DNA of 64,000 nucleotides from Symbiodinium natans. Taxonomy: Eukaryota; Sar; Dinophyceae; Suessiales; Symbiodiniaceae. The position numbers and the translations under genes were made by a program. Numbering within the stretch: the stretch's first letter is position 1; each line of letters opens with the position of its first letter. Positions 21,181 through 33,377 of this stretch are shown here, piece after piece. The notes below the pieces were generated by a model. That model searched no databases. It had not been told where the DNA came from and saw only the letters and a list, made by a program, of their open reading frames with translations. The DNA lies in NCBI GenBank assembly GCA_905221605.1, contig CAJNDS010000180.1:978501-1042500 (forward strand), read 5' to 3'.

Positions 21181-23530
21181 CTGCCGAGATTTGGGGCGCA
21201 GGTTGGTGACGCTGATGGGCTCGGGACCCTGGGGGACGGGAAGGGGGGTGCTGTACGCTTACGCTGAAGGACCACGAGCCCTGACCAGGCCAAGTGGGCC
21301 TTACAACTGGCCCAGGCCCATGTTTTCGGCTCGAGAAAGGGGGTTTGGGCCAGAAGAGGCTGATTTTAGCTACAGCTGGCCCAACCCCAGGTTTTCGGCT
21401 CGAGAAAGGGGGTTTGCTTACGACGCAGATGGACCTGTGGCCGAGAAGGCCGATATGATGGGCTCGGGACCCTGGGGGACGGGAAGGGGTTGGTGCTGCA
21501 CACTTACGCAATGAGCCCTGACCAGGCCAGGTGGGCCTTACAACTGGCCCAGACTCATGTTTTCGGCTCGAGAAAGGGGGTTTGGGCCAGAAGAGGCTGA
21601 TTTTAGCTTCAGCTGGCCCAACCCCAGGTTTTCGGCGCGAGAAAGGGGGTTTGCTTTCTACGCAGATGCCGATTTGGGGCGCAGGTTGGTGACGCTGATG
21701 GGCTCGGGACCCTGGGGACGGGAAGGGGGGTGCTGCACGCTTATTGCACAGAAGGACCACGAGCCCTGACCAGGCCAAGTGACCCTTACAACTGGCCCAG
21801 ACTCATGTTTTCGGCTCGAGAAAGGGGGTTTGGGCCTGAAGAGGCTGATTTAAGCTACAGCTGGCCCAACCCCAGGTTGTCGGCTCGAGAGAGGGGTTTT
21901 GCTTACAACGCAGGGACCAGCGGCGCAGAAGGCTGATTTGGCCGATTTGGGGCGCAGGTTGGTGACGCTGATGGGCTCGGGACCCTACAGGACGGGAAGG
22001 GGGGTGCTGTACGCTTACGCAGAAGGACCACGAGCCCTGACCAGGCCAAGTGGGCCGTACAACTGGCCCAGACTCATGTTTATCGGCTCGAGAAAGGGGG
22101 TTTGGGCCAGAAGAGGCTGATTTAAGCTACAGCCAGCTGGCCCAACCCCAGGTTTTCGGCGCGAGAAAGGGGGTTTGCGTACTACGCAGATGGACCAGGG
22201 GCCCAGAAGGCCGATTTGGGACGCAGGTTGGTGACGCTGATGGGCTCGTGACCCTGGAGGACGGGAAGGAGGGTGCTGCACGCTCGCTGAAGGACCACGA
22301 GCCCTGACCAGGCCAAGTGGGCCCAACAACTGGCCCAGACCCATGTTTACGGCTCGAGAAAGGGGGTTTTGGCCTGAAGAGGCTGATTTTAGCTCCAGCA
22401 GGCCCAACCCCAGGTTTACGGCTCGAGAAAGGGGGTTTGCTTACTACGCAGATGGACCTGTGGCCGAGAAGGCCGATATGGGGCGCAGGTTGGTGACGCT
22501 GATGGGCTCGTGACCCTGGGGGGCGGGAAGGGGTTGGTGCTGCATGCTTACGCAATGAGCTCTGACCAGGCCAAGTGGGCCTTACAACTGGCCCAGACTC
22601 ATGTTTTCGGCTCGAGAAAGGGGGTTTGGGCCAGAAGAGGCTGATTTTAGCTTCAGCTGGCCCTTTACAGCTCGGGAAAGGGGGTTTGCTTACTACGCAG
22701 AAGCCGATATGGGGCGCAGGTTGGTGACGCTGATGGGCTCGGGACCCTGGGGACGGGAAGGGGGGTGCTGCACGCTTATTGCACAGAAGGACCACGAGCC
22801 CTGACCAGGCCAAGTGACCCTTACAACTGGCCCAGACTCATGTTTTCGGCTCGAGAAAGGGGGTTTGGGCCCGAAGAGGCTGATTTAAGCTACAGCTGTC
22901 CCAACCCCAGGTTGTCGGCTCGAGAGAGGGGTTTTGCTTACAACGCAGGGACCAGCGGCGCAGAAGGCTGATTTGGCCGATTTGGGGCGCAGGTTGGTGA
23001 CGCTGATGGGCTCGCGACCCTAGGGGACGGGAAGGGGGGTGCTGTACGCTTACGCAGAAGGACCACGAGCCCTGACCAGGCCAAGTGGGCCGTACAACTG
23101 GCCCAGACTCATGTTTATCGGCTCGAGAAAGGGGTTTGGGCCAGAAGAGGCTGTTTTAAGCTACAGCTGGCTGGCCCAACCCCAGGTTTTCGGCGCGAGA
23201 AAGGGGGTTTGCGCACTACGCAGATGGACCAGCGGCCCAGAAGGCCGATTTGGGACGCAGGTTGGTGACGCTGATGGGCTCGTGACCCTGGAGGACGGGA
23301 AGGGGGGTGCTGCACACTTACGCTGAAGGACCTCGAGCCCTGACCAGGCCAAGTGGGCCTAACAACTGGCCCAGACCCATGTTTACGGCTCGAGAAAGGG
23401 GGTTTTGGGCCTGAAGAGGCTGATTTACGCTACAGCAGGCCCAACCCCAGGTTTACGGCTCGAGAGAAAGGGAAATAGCTTACTACGTAGATGGACTTGC
23501 GGCCCAGAATGGTGACGCTGAGGACGGGCT
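21181..23530 (-). repeat. Tandem monomer array in LINE 5' leader with higher-order repeat
   Basis: About nine imperfect monomers of roughly 230-280 bp, each containing GCAGGTTGGTGACGCTGATG, an ACCAGGCCAAGTG segment and two TTTCGGCTCGAGAAAGGGGG segments. Monomer starts lie near 21187, 21450, 21669, 21947, 22215, 22477, 22707, 22981 and 23256. Monomers about 1,035 bp apart are far more alike than neighbours (21669 with 22707, 21947 with 22981, 22215 with 23256), so the array is a four-monomer higher-order repeat. It lies inside the target-site duplications and upstream of ORF1, so it is probably the element's promoter-bearing leader, like mouse L1 monomers. Confidence 0.65.
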
Positions 23531-23838
23531 GGGGGGGAGCAGTACGCTCACACTGAAGGACCAGGAGCCCTGAGAGGGCCAAGATATCGGGACGATTCGC
23601 TTGCGCACATGACGCGGCGAGGGGTGGGTGCAACCAAGCACAAGTGCGGAAGCAAGAATGGACCTGTGAGTGAAGGAAGCAAGAAGACGAATGAAGTTGG
23701 CACTGTCGCGCTGACGGGAGGACTTCGGGCGAGGGGGGGGTGCTCATCGGCGGAGGAGGCCGCCTTAGTGCCGCCCCCGGTGTCCCACCCACCTCGGCAA
23801 GACCCCGAAAGACCTCGCACAACCCATCAGAACCGGGG
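23531..23838 (-). other. 5' end segment of the LINE
   Basis: Non-monomer sequence between the array and the 5' target-site copy. On minus the element would begin near CCCCGGTTCTGATGGGTTGT. No ORF is supported. Confidence 0.4.
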
Positions 23839-23854
23839 GGCCTGGTGCATTAAC
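23839..23854. repeat. Target-site duplication, 5' copy
   Basis: GGCCTGGTGCATTAAC, identical to 10879-10894 and directly oriented. Confidence 0.7.
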
Positions 23855-24214
23855 CTTCTTGCTGAGCCCACTGCCATGCACTGGCATTTGGCATGTTGTG
23901 CAAATCTGACAGCAGCAACAACTCGCAACTGTTGCGATCTGTGATCGTGAATTGCTGACAGTTCTAAAAGACCAAACACTAGTATTCGTGCCCTTTAATC
24001 CATCAGAGGGTGGAGAGAGTGGAGAGCGTTTTCTGCCGGAGTCTTTGCCTCTTTCCAAGACGGCACAGAACAGAAGGCGAAGTGGTTGGGTTCAGCATTT
24101 AGGGCTTAAGCTTAGCTTCTAGGATGATCTTCAGGGAAAAACATAGTTCGAAGTGTGGGGCCTCGGAACAACCGTCGCCCACACGCAAGTTACAACCGTA
24201 AAATGCACGCAAAC
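23855..24214 (-). other. Intron E6-E7, upstream part
   Basis: Non-repetitive sequence after the E6 donor. If E6 were the last exon of its gene, the Ser/Thr frame would end at a TAA near 24.1 kb within this stretch. Confidence 0.4.
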
Positions 24215-25779
24215 CTGGACAAAGTGTCGTGCTGCTGGAGGATGTGGTTGTGCTGCTGCTTGTCGTGCTGGAAGTTGATGATGACGTGCTGCTAGTGCTA
24301 CTGGTGGATGTGGATGTAGATGAGGTTGAAGTCGAGGATGTTGAGGTGGAGGATGATGAGCTGGACGAGGTGGAGGTGGAAGTGGTCGTCGTGCTAGAGG
24401 TCGTACTGCTGCTGGATGAAGTCGACGTGCTACTTGTTGACGATGTGCTGGTGGAGGTACTGCTCGTGGATGTGGAAGTTGATGACGATGTGGTAGAAGA
24501 TGTCGTGCTGGTGGATGTGCTAGTGGAAGTGCTACTAGTGGAGGAGCTACTCGATGTGCTTGACGTGGACGTTGAGGATGTTGTGGAGGACGAGGTGCTT
24601 GACGTAGTGCTGGTAGTCGTGCTGCTTGTCGACGACGAGCTGGTTGAAGAAGTGGTGGAGCTGCTGGTTGAGGTGGTGCTGGAAGACGTCGTCGTTGTCG
24701 AAGATGAAGTGGAGGAACTGGACGTGGACGAAGTGGAAGTCGTGGAGCTTGTTGTGCTGCTCGAAGATGTGGACGTACTGCTGCTTGTCGTGCTGGAAGT
24801 TGATGTCGTGCTGCTGCTGGTGCTGCTTGTGGAAGTGGACGTAGATGATGTTGAAGTCGAGGATGTCGAACTCGACGTGGTTGTGCTGGATGATGTGGAC
24901 GTGGAAGATGTTGTGCTGGAGGAGCTGGATGTAGTGGTGGATGACGTGGAAGAACTGGATGTAGACGACGTGGAAGTCGTAGAGCTTGTTGTGCTGCTCG
25001 AGGATGTGGACGTACTGCTGCTTGTCGTGCTGGAAGTTGATGTTGTGCTGCTGCTGGTGCTGCTTGTGGAAGTGGATGTAGATGATGTTGAAGTCGAGGA
25101 TGTCGAACTCGACGTGGTTGTGCTGGATGATGTGGACGTGGAAGATGTTGTGCTGGAGGAGCTGGATGTAGTGGTGGATGACGTGGAAGAGGTTGACGTG
25201 GAAGAACTGGATGTAGACGACGTGGAAGTCGTAGAGCTTGTTGTGCTGCTCGAGGATGTGGACGTACTGCTGCTTGTCGTGCTGGAAGTTGATGTCGTGC
25301 TGCTGCTGGTGCTGCTTGTGGTTGTGGACGTAGATGATGTTGAAGTCGAGGATGTCGAACTCGACGAGGTTGTGCTGGACGATGTGGATGTAGAAGATGT
25401 TGTGCTGGAGGAGCTGGATGTGGAGGTTGATGATGTGGAAGAGGTTGAAGTGGACGAGCTGGATGTTGAGGTGCTTGTTGTGGACGAAGTGGATGTGGAA
25501 GAGCTCGACGTGGAAGTGCTAGACGAAGTTGTCGAAGTGCTGCTGGATGACGTGGACGTCGAACTTGTGCTTGAAGTCGTTGAAGATGTTGTGCTGCTCG
25601 AAGATGTACTTGACGAAGTCGATGTGCTTGAGGATGTAGTTGTACTGGTGCTTGAACTCGTGCTGGATGTTGTGCTGGACGAAGATGTTGTGCTTGTGCT
25701 GGATGAAGTGGTTGAACTGGAAGTGGAACTGCTGGATGTGCTGCTGGTAGATGTTGAAGTTGAAGACGTGCTGCTTGAC
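24215..25779 (-). CDS. Mucin-like Ser/Thr-rich exon E6
   Basis: Minus-strand Ser/Thr frame, 1,565 nt. Acceptor CGGCTGAG|GTCAAGC enters in phase 2, matching the phase 2 donor of E5; the same acceptor precedes E4. The downstream half contains about three copies of the 252-bp unit found in E4 and E7, and the upstream half is less regular. The Ser/Thr run ends at ACA CTT TGT CCA, and CCAG|GTTTGCGTG is a plausible phase 1 donor at 24215. An in-phase GC donor lies a few bases further on. The product is part of the proposed glycosylated stalk. Confidence 0.6.
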
Positions 25780-26235
25780 CTCAGCCGATGCCATATGCGC
25801 TTGGTGCACGTTCGTGGCTCATTGGCTTGAACAACAAAGCGAAATCAGGACAATCCTGCATGGCAGGCAACACAGAGACATCCATTAAACTCTCGCGCTC
25901 TTAAGTTACTCGGACAGACTTCAGCGGGGCTCTCCCCCCCCCCTTCCCCCCCTTTCCCGCCCCTTCGCACCTTGGTTGCGGCGCTATCTGCGGCTTCAGG
26001 CAACTCCTAAATCTCTCCTGATTCGAGTGTTTCAGCAATCGTATGCATTGATCTAACTTGCTCGCGTGAAGCTGGAAGAACTGGCAAGCAGCGCCATGCT
26101 ACCAAAGCACACGTGGTGAATCTACCATGAACACTGGAAGTACCCATGCAGTCAAACCCTTGGAAGCCTTCATCTTCCTACGCGCTCAGCTTGCATGGAC
26201 TGCTATACGAGCGATGGGCTCCAACATGCTCCAAC
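25780..26235 (-). other. Intron E5-E6
   Basis: A 456-nt intron, donor ACTCA|GTTGGAG and acceptor CTGAG|GTC. It is nearly identical to the E3-E4 intron (32927-33377), including a C-rich run (near 25934 here, 33087 there), so the two are recent duplicates. Confidence 0.6.
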
Positions 26236-27616
26236 TGAGTGATCGACGAAGAGGAAGTCGTAGATGTTGTTGTGCTGCTTGTGGATGTGGTGCTCGTGCT
26301 GGTCGAAGATGATGAGCTGCTTGATGTAGATGTGGTTGAGGATGAAGTGGACGTGCTTGACGTGCTGCTCGAGGAAGTCGTGGTGCTGCTGCTTGAAGTG
26401 GAAGACGTCGATGTCGAGGTGGTGCTGGTGCTGGTGCTACTCGTGCTGCTTGATGATGTGGATGATGTCGTTGTCGAGGATGTCGAGCTGGAACTGGTCG
26501 AAGTGGATGTGCTGCTAGTGCTACTGGACGAAGTGGATGTTGAGCTTGTCGAAGTGGAGGTGCTGCTGCTGGACGTTGAGGTGCTGCTGCTCGTCGATGT
26601 TGATGACGACGACGATGTCGTTGATGTGCTTGACGTGCTAGAGCTTGAAGTTGAAGTGGTGCTTGAAGAGGTACTGGAAGAAGACGTGGTGCTGGTGCTG
26701 CTACTGGTCGTTGAACTTGTTGTCGTTGATGTGCTGCTGCTGGAGGTTGAGCTGGTGCTGCTGGATGAGGTGGACGAGGATGAAGTGGAGCTGGACGTGG
26801 AGGACGTGGATGACGTGCTGGTGGATGAAGTCGTAGTTGAAGACGTCGATGACGAAGTGCTGCTTGAAGTACTGCTTGAAGTTGTTGTTGAAGTGGATGA
26901 GCTTGACGTGCTTGACGTGCTGGAAGTTGTGGTGCTTGAGGTCGAAGTCGAGGTGCTACTGCTTGTCGTTGAAGACGTCGATGTTGTTGTGGTGCTGCTT
27001 GTGCTTGATGTTGTACTTGTGGATGAACTGGACGTGGAAGAACTTGAGCTGGAAGTTGTGGAAGTCGAACTGCTCGATGTGGAGGAGCTGGTGCTGGTGG
27101 TGGATGATGTGGAGGAACTTGTACTTGAGGATGTTGACGTGGTAGTGCTGCTGGAAGACGTGCTTGTAGAGCTCGATGTGCTTGAAGAGGTGGTTGTGCT
27201 GGATGACGAGGTTGTGCTGGATGTGCTGCTGGTAGAAGATGTTGTGCTGGTGCTTGTTGTGCTGGACGAAGATGTTGAAGAAGATGTGGTAGACGACGTG
27301 CTGCTGGATGTCGAGGACGTCGTGCTGCTGCTTGTCGTCGTAGACGTGCTGGAAGAACTGCTTGTTGAAGTCGAGCTGGAGGTGGATGTACTTGATGTGC
27401 TCGACGTCGTGGATGTAGACGTCGTCGTGGATGACGTCGTCGTGCTACTGGACGAAGAAGTTGATGAAGAACTTGACGTCGTGGTTGTGGATGAAGTCGT
27501 GCTGCTTGTGGTCGATGTGCTTGATGACGTGGAGCTCGAAGATGTCGACGATGACGTTGACGATGTTGTGCTGGTCGAGGACGTGGATGAAGATGAAGTG
27601 GAACTGCTTGAAGTAC
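26236..27616 (-). CDS. Mucin-like Ser/Thr-rich exon E5
   Basis: Minus-strand Ser/Thr frame, 1,381 nt, entering in phase 1 at GACGCAG|GTACTTC and leaving in phase 2 at ATCACTCA|GTTGG. It is a near copy of E3 over most of its length. E3 has extra codons around 33840-33985 that E5 lacks, and E5 has extra codons near its 5' end. No 252-bp array is present; repeats are shorter and irregular. Length mod 3 fits the two phases. Confidence 0.6.
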
Positions 27617-28553
27617 CTGCGTCGTTGTTGAGAGGGGGGCGGAGGGGATACCTAGAAATTTACATGTTGAATCACACACTACATGCCTGATAAATTTGGG
27701 ATGGATTTCCGTGCCTGGCTTCGCTGCAGGTTTTGTCGCTTCTGACTTGCTGTGCTCCACTAGACGCCTCTTCTTTTTGGCCTTGTTGGGTAGCAGGGAC
27801 TTGCCCAGGCTGTCCACGCATATGCATTTGTTAATCTGTATCTTCCGATCAACCTAGCATCCACAACTGTTGAGCCTAGGCCAGGACTCGTTGAGGCCCT
27901 CGAGTAAGATTTCTCCCCTTGATGCACCGAGCTCGAGCTCTTGGAGCGCATTTTTTGCTTCTACTTGAATTTCTGTGAGCAGAACGGAGACTGTTCCTAG
28001 CGACCTTAGAGCCTCTCTCTGACCATCCAAATTCGTCATGTTTCCAAGGCTTGGTTGAAACAGGAAGCTGAAAATCCATGGAGGGCTTCATGTACTTGAT
28101 GAGGCTTCGGTCGCGCTCATGTTCGCATCACGAAGGTTCATGGAAGCTGCAAGTGCCTTAGGAACACATATCTGGGAGCCCATCATGGGCTGCGGAAAGG
28201 CGATTTGCAGAGCGAGTGGCCGCAAGTGGCCTTAGAATGAGAAGCTACGCGGCGCCGGGACGGCCTGCCAGCGCGATTCGTCCTTTCACAGGTTTCGAGG
28301 TTCTGGCGTTCAATGTAAACTGTTCCGCCTGCCATGCGCTGCCACGCAAACTATCGGCACATCCGGCGAGACCGCTCTTTTTTACGGAAGTTCGGAAAGG
28401 TGGTTTCAAGGCTTAGGAGCTAAAGTGTTAAGATCCGAAAACAACCCTCTTGCTCATTTCGAAGTACGCATGTCAGACCCAGAACCACCGACACCCGGTC
28501 AGCTTCTGCAATAACAAAAACCAAAGACAGCTCTCCAACATTGGGAGGGATAC
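27617..28553 (-). other. Intron E4-E5
   Basis: A 937-nt intron with donor GAGCA|GTATCCCTCCC. It shares long segments with the E7-E8 intron, including its first 150 nt or so. Confidence 0.55.
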
Positions 28554-31500
28554 TGCTCGTGGATGTTGACGTTGATGACGTGCTGCTTGAGGATGTGGAG
28601 GAACTGCTGCTTGAGGTGGTTGAGGTCGAAGTGGTACTGCTCGTAGAAGAGCTTGAAGATGTGGAAGTTGACGAAGTTGTGCTGGACGACGTTGATGTGG
28701 AGGATGTCGTGCTCGATGAGCTGCTGGTGCTACTGGTGGACGTCGAGGACGTCGATGTGGAGGACGTAGTGCTGGAGGACGTGGAGCTGCTACTCGACGA
28801 AGATGTGGTCGTGCTTGTCGAGGTCGAGGAGGAGGACGTTGAAGAAGTGCTTGTAGAAGAACTGGACGTGGAGGAAGACGATGTAGTCGTCGAGGTGGTC
28901 GAGCTGGAGGACGTGGTGCTAGATGTTGTGCTGGTGCTACTCGTCGACGACGAGCTCGTTGAAGAAGTGGTGGAGCTGCTGGTTGAGGTGGTGCTGGAAG
29001 AGGTCGTCGTTGTCGAAGATGAAGTGGAGGAACTGGACGTGGACGAAGTGGAAGTCGTAGAGCTTGTTGTGCTGCTCGAGGATGTGCTTGTGCTGCTGCT
29101 TGTCGTGCTTGAAGTTGATGTTGTGCTGCTGCTGGTGCTGCTTGTGGATGTGGACGTAGATGATGTTGAAGTCGAGGATGTCGAACTCGACGAGGTTGTG
29201 CTGGACGACGTGGACGTGGAAGAAGTCGTGCTGGAGGAGCTTGATGTGGTGGTGGATGATGTGGAAGAGGTTGAGGTGGAAGAACTAGATGTAGACGAAG
29301 TGGAAGTCGTAGAGCTCGTTGTGCTGCTCGAGGATGTGCTTGTGCTGCTGCTTGTCGTGCTTGAAGTTGAGGATGTGCTGCTGCTGGTGCTGCTTGTGGA
29401 TGTGGACGTAGATGATGTTGAAGTCGAGGATGTCGAACTCGACGAGGTTGTGCTGGTCGAGGTGGACGTGGAAGATGTCGTGCTAGAGGAGCTTGATGTG
29501 CTGGTGGATGATGTGGAAGAGGTTGAGGTGGAAGAACTAGATGTGGACGAAGTGGAAGTCGTAGAGCTCGTTGTGCTGCTCGAGGATGTGCTTGTGCTGC
29601 TGCTTGTCGTGCTTGAAGTTGATGATGTGCTGCTGCTGGTGCTGCTTGTGGATGTGGACGTAGATGATGTTGAAGTCGAGGATGTCGAACTCGACGAGGT
29701 TGTGCTGGACGACGTGGACGTGGAAGATGTCGTGCTGGAAGAGCTTGACGTGGTGGTGGATGATGTGGAAGAACTAGATGTAGACGAAGTGGAAGTCGTA
29801 GAGCTTGTTGTGCTGCTCGAGGATGTGCTTGTGCTGCTGCTTGTCGTGCTTGAAGTTGATGATGTGCTGCTGCTGGTGCTGCTTGTGGATGTGGACGTAG
29901 ATGATGTTGTAGTCGAGGATGTCGAACTCGACGAGGTTGTGCTTGACGACGTGGACGTGGAAGATGTCGTGCTGGAGGAGCTTGATGTGGTGGTGGATGA
30001 TGTGGAAGAGGTTGAGGTGGAAGAACTAGATGTAGACGAAGTGGAAGTCGTAGAGCTTGTTGTGCTGCTCGAGGATGTGCTTGTGCTGCTGCTTGTTGTG
30101 CTGGAAGATGATGATGTGCTGCTACTGGTGCTGCTTGTGGATGTGGACGTAGATGATGTTGAAGTCGAGGATGTCGAACTCGACGAGGTTGTGCTGGACG
30201 ACGTGGACGTGGAAGATGTCGTGCTGGAGGAGCTGGATGTGGTGGTGGATGATGTGGAAGAACTGGATGTAGACGAAGTGGAAGTTGTAGAGCTTGTTGT
30301 GCTGCTCGAGGATGTGCTTGTGCTGCTGCTTGTCGTGCTTGAAGTTGATGATGTGCTGCTGCTGGTGCTGCTTGTGGATGTGGACGTAGATGATGTTGAA
30401 GTTGAGGATGTCGAACTCGACGAGGTTGTGCTGGACGACGTGGACGTGGAAGATGTCGTGCTGGAGGAGCTGGATGTGGTGGTGGACGACGTGGAAGAGG
30501 TTGACGTGGAAGAACTGGATGTAGACGAAGTGGAAGTCGTAGAGCTCGTTGTGCTGCTCGAGGATGTGCTTGTGCTGCTGCTTGTCGTGCTGGAAGTTGA
30601 TGATGTGCTGCTGCTGGTGCTGCTTGAAGATGTGGACGTAGACGATGTTGTAGTCGAGGATGTCGAACTCGACGAGGTTGTGCTGGACGATGTGGATGTG
30701 GAAGATGTCGTGCTGGAGGAACTGGATGTGGTGGTGGATGATGTGGAAGAACTGGAGGTAGACGAAGTGGAAGTTGTAGAGCTTGTTGTGCTGCTCGAGG
30801 ATGTGCTTGTGCTGCTGCTTGTCGTGCTTGAAGTTGAGGATGTGCTGCTGCTGGTGCTGCTTGTGGATGTGGACGTAGATGATGTTGAAGTTGAGGATGT
30901 CGAACTCGACGAGGTTGTGCTGGACGATGTGGATGTAGAAGATGTCGTGCTGGAGGAGCTGGATGTGGTGGTGGATGATGTGGACGAGGTTGAAGTGGAA
31001 GAACTGGATGTAGACGAAGTGGAAGTTGTAGAGCTTGTTGTGCTGCTCGAGGATGTGCTTGTGCTGCTGCTTGTCGTGCTGGAAGTTGATGATGTGCTGC
31101 TGCTGGTGCTGCTTGTGGATGTGGACGTAGACGATGTTGTAGTCGAGGATGTCGAACTCGACGAGGTTGTGCTGGACGACGTGGACGTGGAAGATGTCGT
31201 GCTGGAGGAGCTGGATGTGGTGGTGGATGATGTGGAAGAACTGGATGTAGACGAAGTGGAAGTCGTAGAGCTTGTTGTGCTGCTCGAGGATGTGCTTGTG
31301 CTGCTGCTTGTCGTGCTTGAAGTTGATGTTGTGCTGCTGCTGGTGCTGCTTGTTGATGTGGACGTAGATGATGTTGTAGTCGAGGATGTCGAACTCGACG
31401 AGGTTGTGCTGGACGATGTGGATGTAGAAGATGTTGTGCTGGAGGAGCTGGATGTGGTGGTGGATGATGTGGAAGAGGTTGAGGTGGAAGAACTGGATGT

Positions 31501-32926
31501 AGACGAAGTGGAAGTCGTAGAGCTTGTTGTGCTGCTCGAAGATGTGGACGTACTGCTGCTTGTCGTGCTGGAAGTTGATGTTGTGCTGCTGCTGGTGCTG
31601 CTTGTGGATGTGGACGTAGATGATGTTGAAGTCGAGGATGTCGAACTCGACGAGGTTGTGCTGGACGATGTGGATGTGGAAGATGTCGTGCTGGAAGAGC
31701 TTGACGTGGTGGTGGATGATGTGGAAGAACTGGATGTAGACGAAGTGGAAGTTGTGGAGCTTGTTGTGCTGCTCGAGGATGTGCTTGTGCTGCTGCTTGT
31801 CGTGCTTGAAGTTGAGGATGTGCTGCTGCTGGTGCTGCTTGTGGATGTGGACGTAGATGATGTTGAAGTTGAGGATGTCGAACTCGACGAGGTCGTGCTT
31901 GACGACGTGGACGTGGAAGATGTCGTGCTGGAGGAGCTGGATGTGGTGGTGGATGATGTGGAGGAGGTTGACGTAGAAGAACTGGATGTAGACGAAGTGG
32001 AAGTCGTAGAGCTCGTTGTGCTGCTCGAGGATGTGCTTGTGCTGCTGCTTGTCGTGCTGGAAGTTGATGATGTGCTGCTGCTGGTGCTGCTTGTGGTTGT
32101 GGACGTAGATGATGTTGAAGTCGAGGATGTCGAACTCGACGAGGTTGTGCTGGACGACGTGGATGTGGAAGATGTTGTGCTGGAGGAGCTGGATGTGGTG
32201 GTGGATGATGTGGAAGAACTGGATGTAGACGAGGTGGAAGTTGTAGAGCTTGTTGTGCTGCTCGAGGATGTGCTTGTGCTACTGCTTGTCGTGCTTGAAG
32301 TTGATGTTGTGCTGCTGCTGGTGCTGCTTGTGGATGTGGACGTAGATGATGTTGAAGTCGAGGATGTCGAACTCGACGAGGTTGTGCTGGACGACGTGGA
32401 CGTGGAAGATGTCGTGCTGGAGGAGCTGGATGTGGTGGTGGATGATGTGGAGGAGGTTGACGTAGAAGAACTGGATGTAGACGAAGTGGAAGTCGTAGAG
32501 CTCGTTGTGCTGCTCGAGGATGTGCTTGTGCTGCTGCTTGTCGTGCTGGAAGTTGATGATGTGCTGCTGCTGGTGCTGCTTGTGGATGTGGACGTAGACG
32601 ATGTTGAAGTCGAGGATGTCGAACTCGACGAGGTTGTGCTGGACGACGTGGACGTGGAAGATGTCGTGCTGGAGGAGCTGGATGTGGTGGTGGATGATGT
32701 GGTAGAACTGGATGTAGACGAAGTGGAAGTCGTGGAGCTTGTTGTGCTGCTCGAGGATGTGCTTGTGCTACTGCTTGTCGTGCTTGAAGTTGATGTTGTG
32801 CTGCTGCTGGTGCTGCTTGTGGATGTGGACGTAGATGATGTTGAAGTCGAGGATGTCGAACTCGACGAGGTTGTGCTGGACGATGTGGATGTAGAAGATG
32901 TTGAAGTTGAAGACGTGCTGCTTGAC
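28554..32926 (-). CDS. Mucin-like Ser/Thr-rich exon E4 (4.4 kb)
   Basis: The largest exon: 4,373 nt, about 1,457 codons of Ser/Thr-rich sequence on the minus strand, with no stop. It enters in phase 2 at GGCTGAG|GTCAAGC and leaves in phase 1 at CGAGCA|GTATCC, and its length mod 3 agrees. About 16 tandem units fill 29000-32900. Units of 252 bp alternate with units of 237 bp (five codons shorter), so the true period of much of the array is 489 bp; matching points at 31961 and 32450 show this. Near-perfect copies suggest recent unequal exchange or gene conversion. The predicted product is a rigid O-glycosylated stalk. Plus-strand reading gives only V, L, D and E and is the shadow. Confidence 0.65.
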
Positions 32927-33377
32927 CTCAGCCGATGCCAAAAGCGCTTGGCACCATGTGCGCTCGTGGTTCATTGGCTTGAACAACAAAGCGAAATCAG
33001 GACAATCCCGCATGGCAGGCAACACAGAGACATCCATTAAACTCTCGCGCTCTTAAGTTACTCGGACAGACTTCAGCGGGGCTCTCCCCCCCCCCTTCCC
33101 CGCCCCTTCGCACCTTGGTTGCGGCGCTAACTGCGGCTTCAGGCAACTCCTAATCTCTCCTGATTCGAGTGTTTCAGCAATCGTATGCATTGATCTAACT
33201 TGCTCGCGTGAAGCTGGAAGAACTGGCAAGCAGCGCCATGCTACCAAAGCACACGTGGTGAATCTACCATGAACACTGGAAGTACCCATGCAGTCAAGCC
33301 CTTGGAAGCCTTCATCTTCCTACGCGCTCAGCTTGCATGGACTGCTATACGAGCGATGGGCTCCAACATGCTCCAAC
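32927..33377 (-). other. Intron E3-E4
   Basis: A 451-nt intron, donor ACTCA|GTTGGAG and acceptor CTGAG|GTC, near-identical to the E5-E6 intron. Confidence 0.6.

Larger units (their letters stand above)
10895..23838 (-). mobile_element. Non-LTR retrotransposon (LINE), about 12.9 kb, decayed
   Basis: Read on the minus strand the order is: 5' leader of tandem monomers (23.6-21.18 kb), ORF1 with RRM-like region and RING finger (20.4-19.55), ORF2 with APE-type endonuclease, reverse transcriptase, RNase H and Cys/His motifs (19.3-12.34), a 3' region with related monomers (12.1-11.2), and a (TCAC)n tail at 10932-10895. A perfect 16-bp direct repeat flanks the whole. ORF2 needs at least five frame changes, so this copy is dead or the assembly has errors. 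The presence of an intact 5' leader and both target-site copies argues for a full-length insertion. It sits in the E6-E7 intron in the same orientation as the host gene. Clade is not certain; APE plus RNase H fits the I/R1/Tad-like groups. Confidence 0.75.

Noticed and set aside
21128-22813. ORFs with repeated PPFSSRK or RERGFGPEEAD motifs over the LINE monomers
   Set aside because: They exist only because the monomers repeat in partly open frames on both strands; stops and shifts occur between monomers.
21181-23530. CRISPR-like or host centromeric satellite array
   Set aside because: Monomers are too long and degenerate for CRISPR. They lie inside the LINE target-site duplications, so they belong to the element and are not host satellite.
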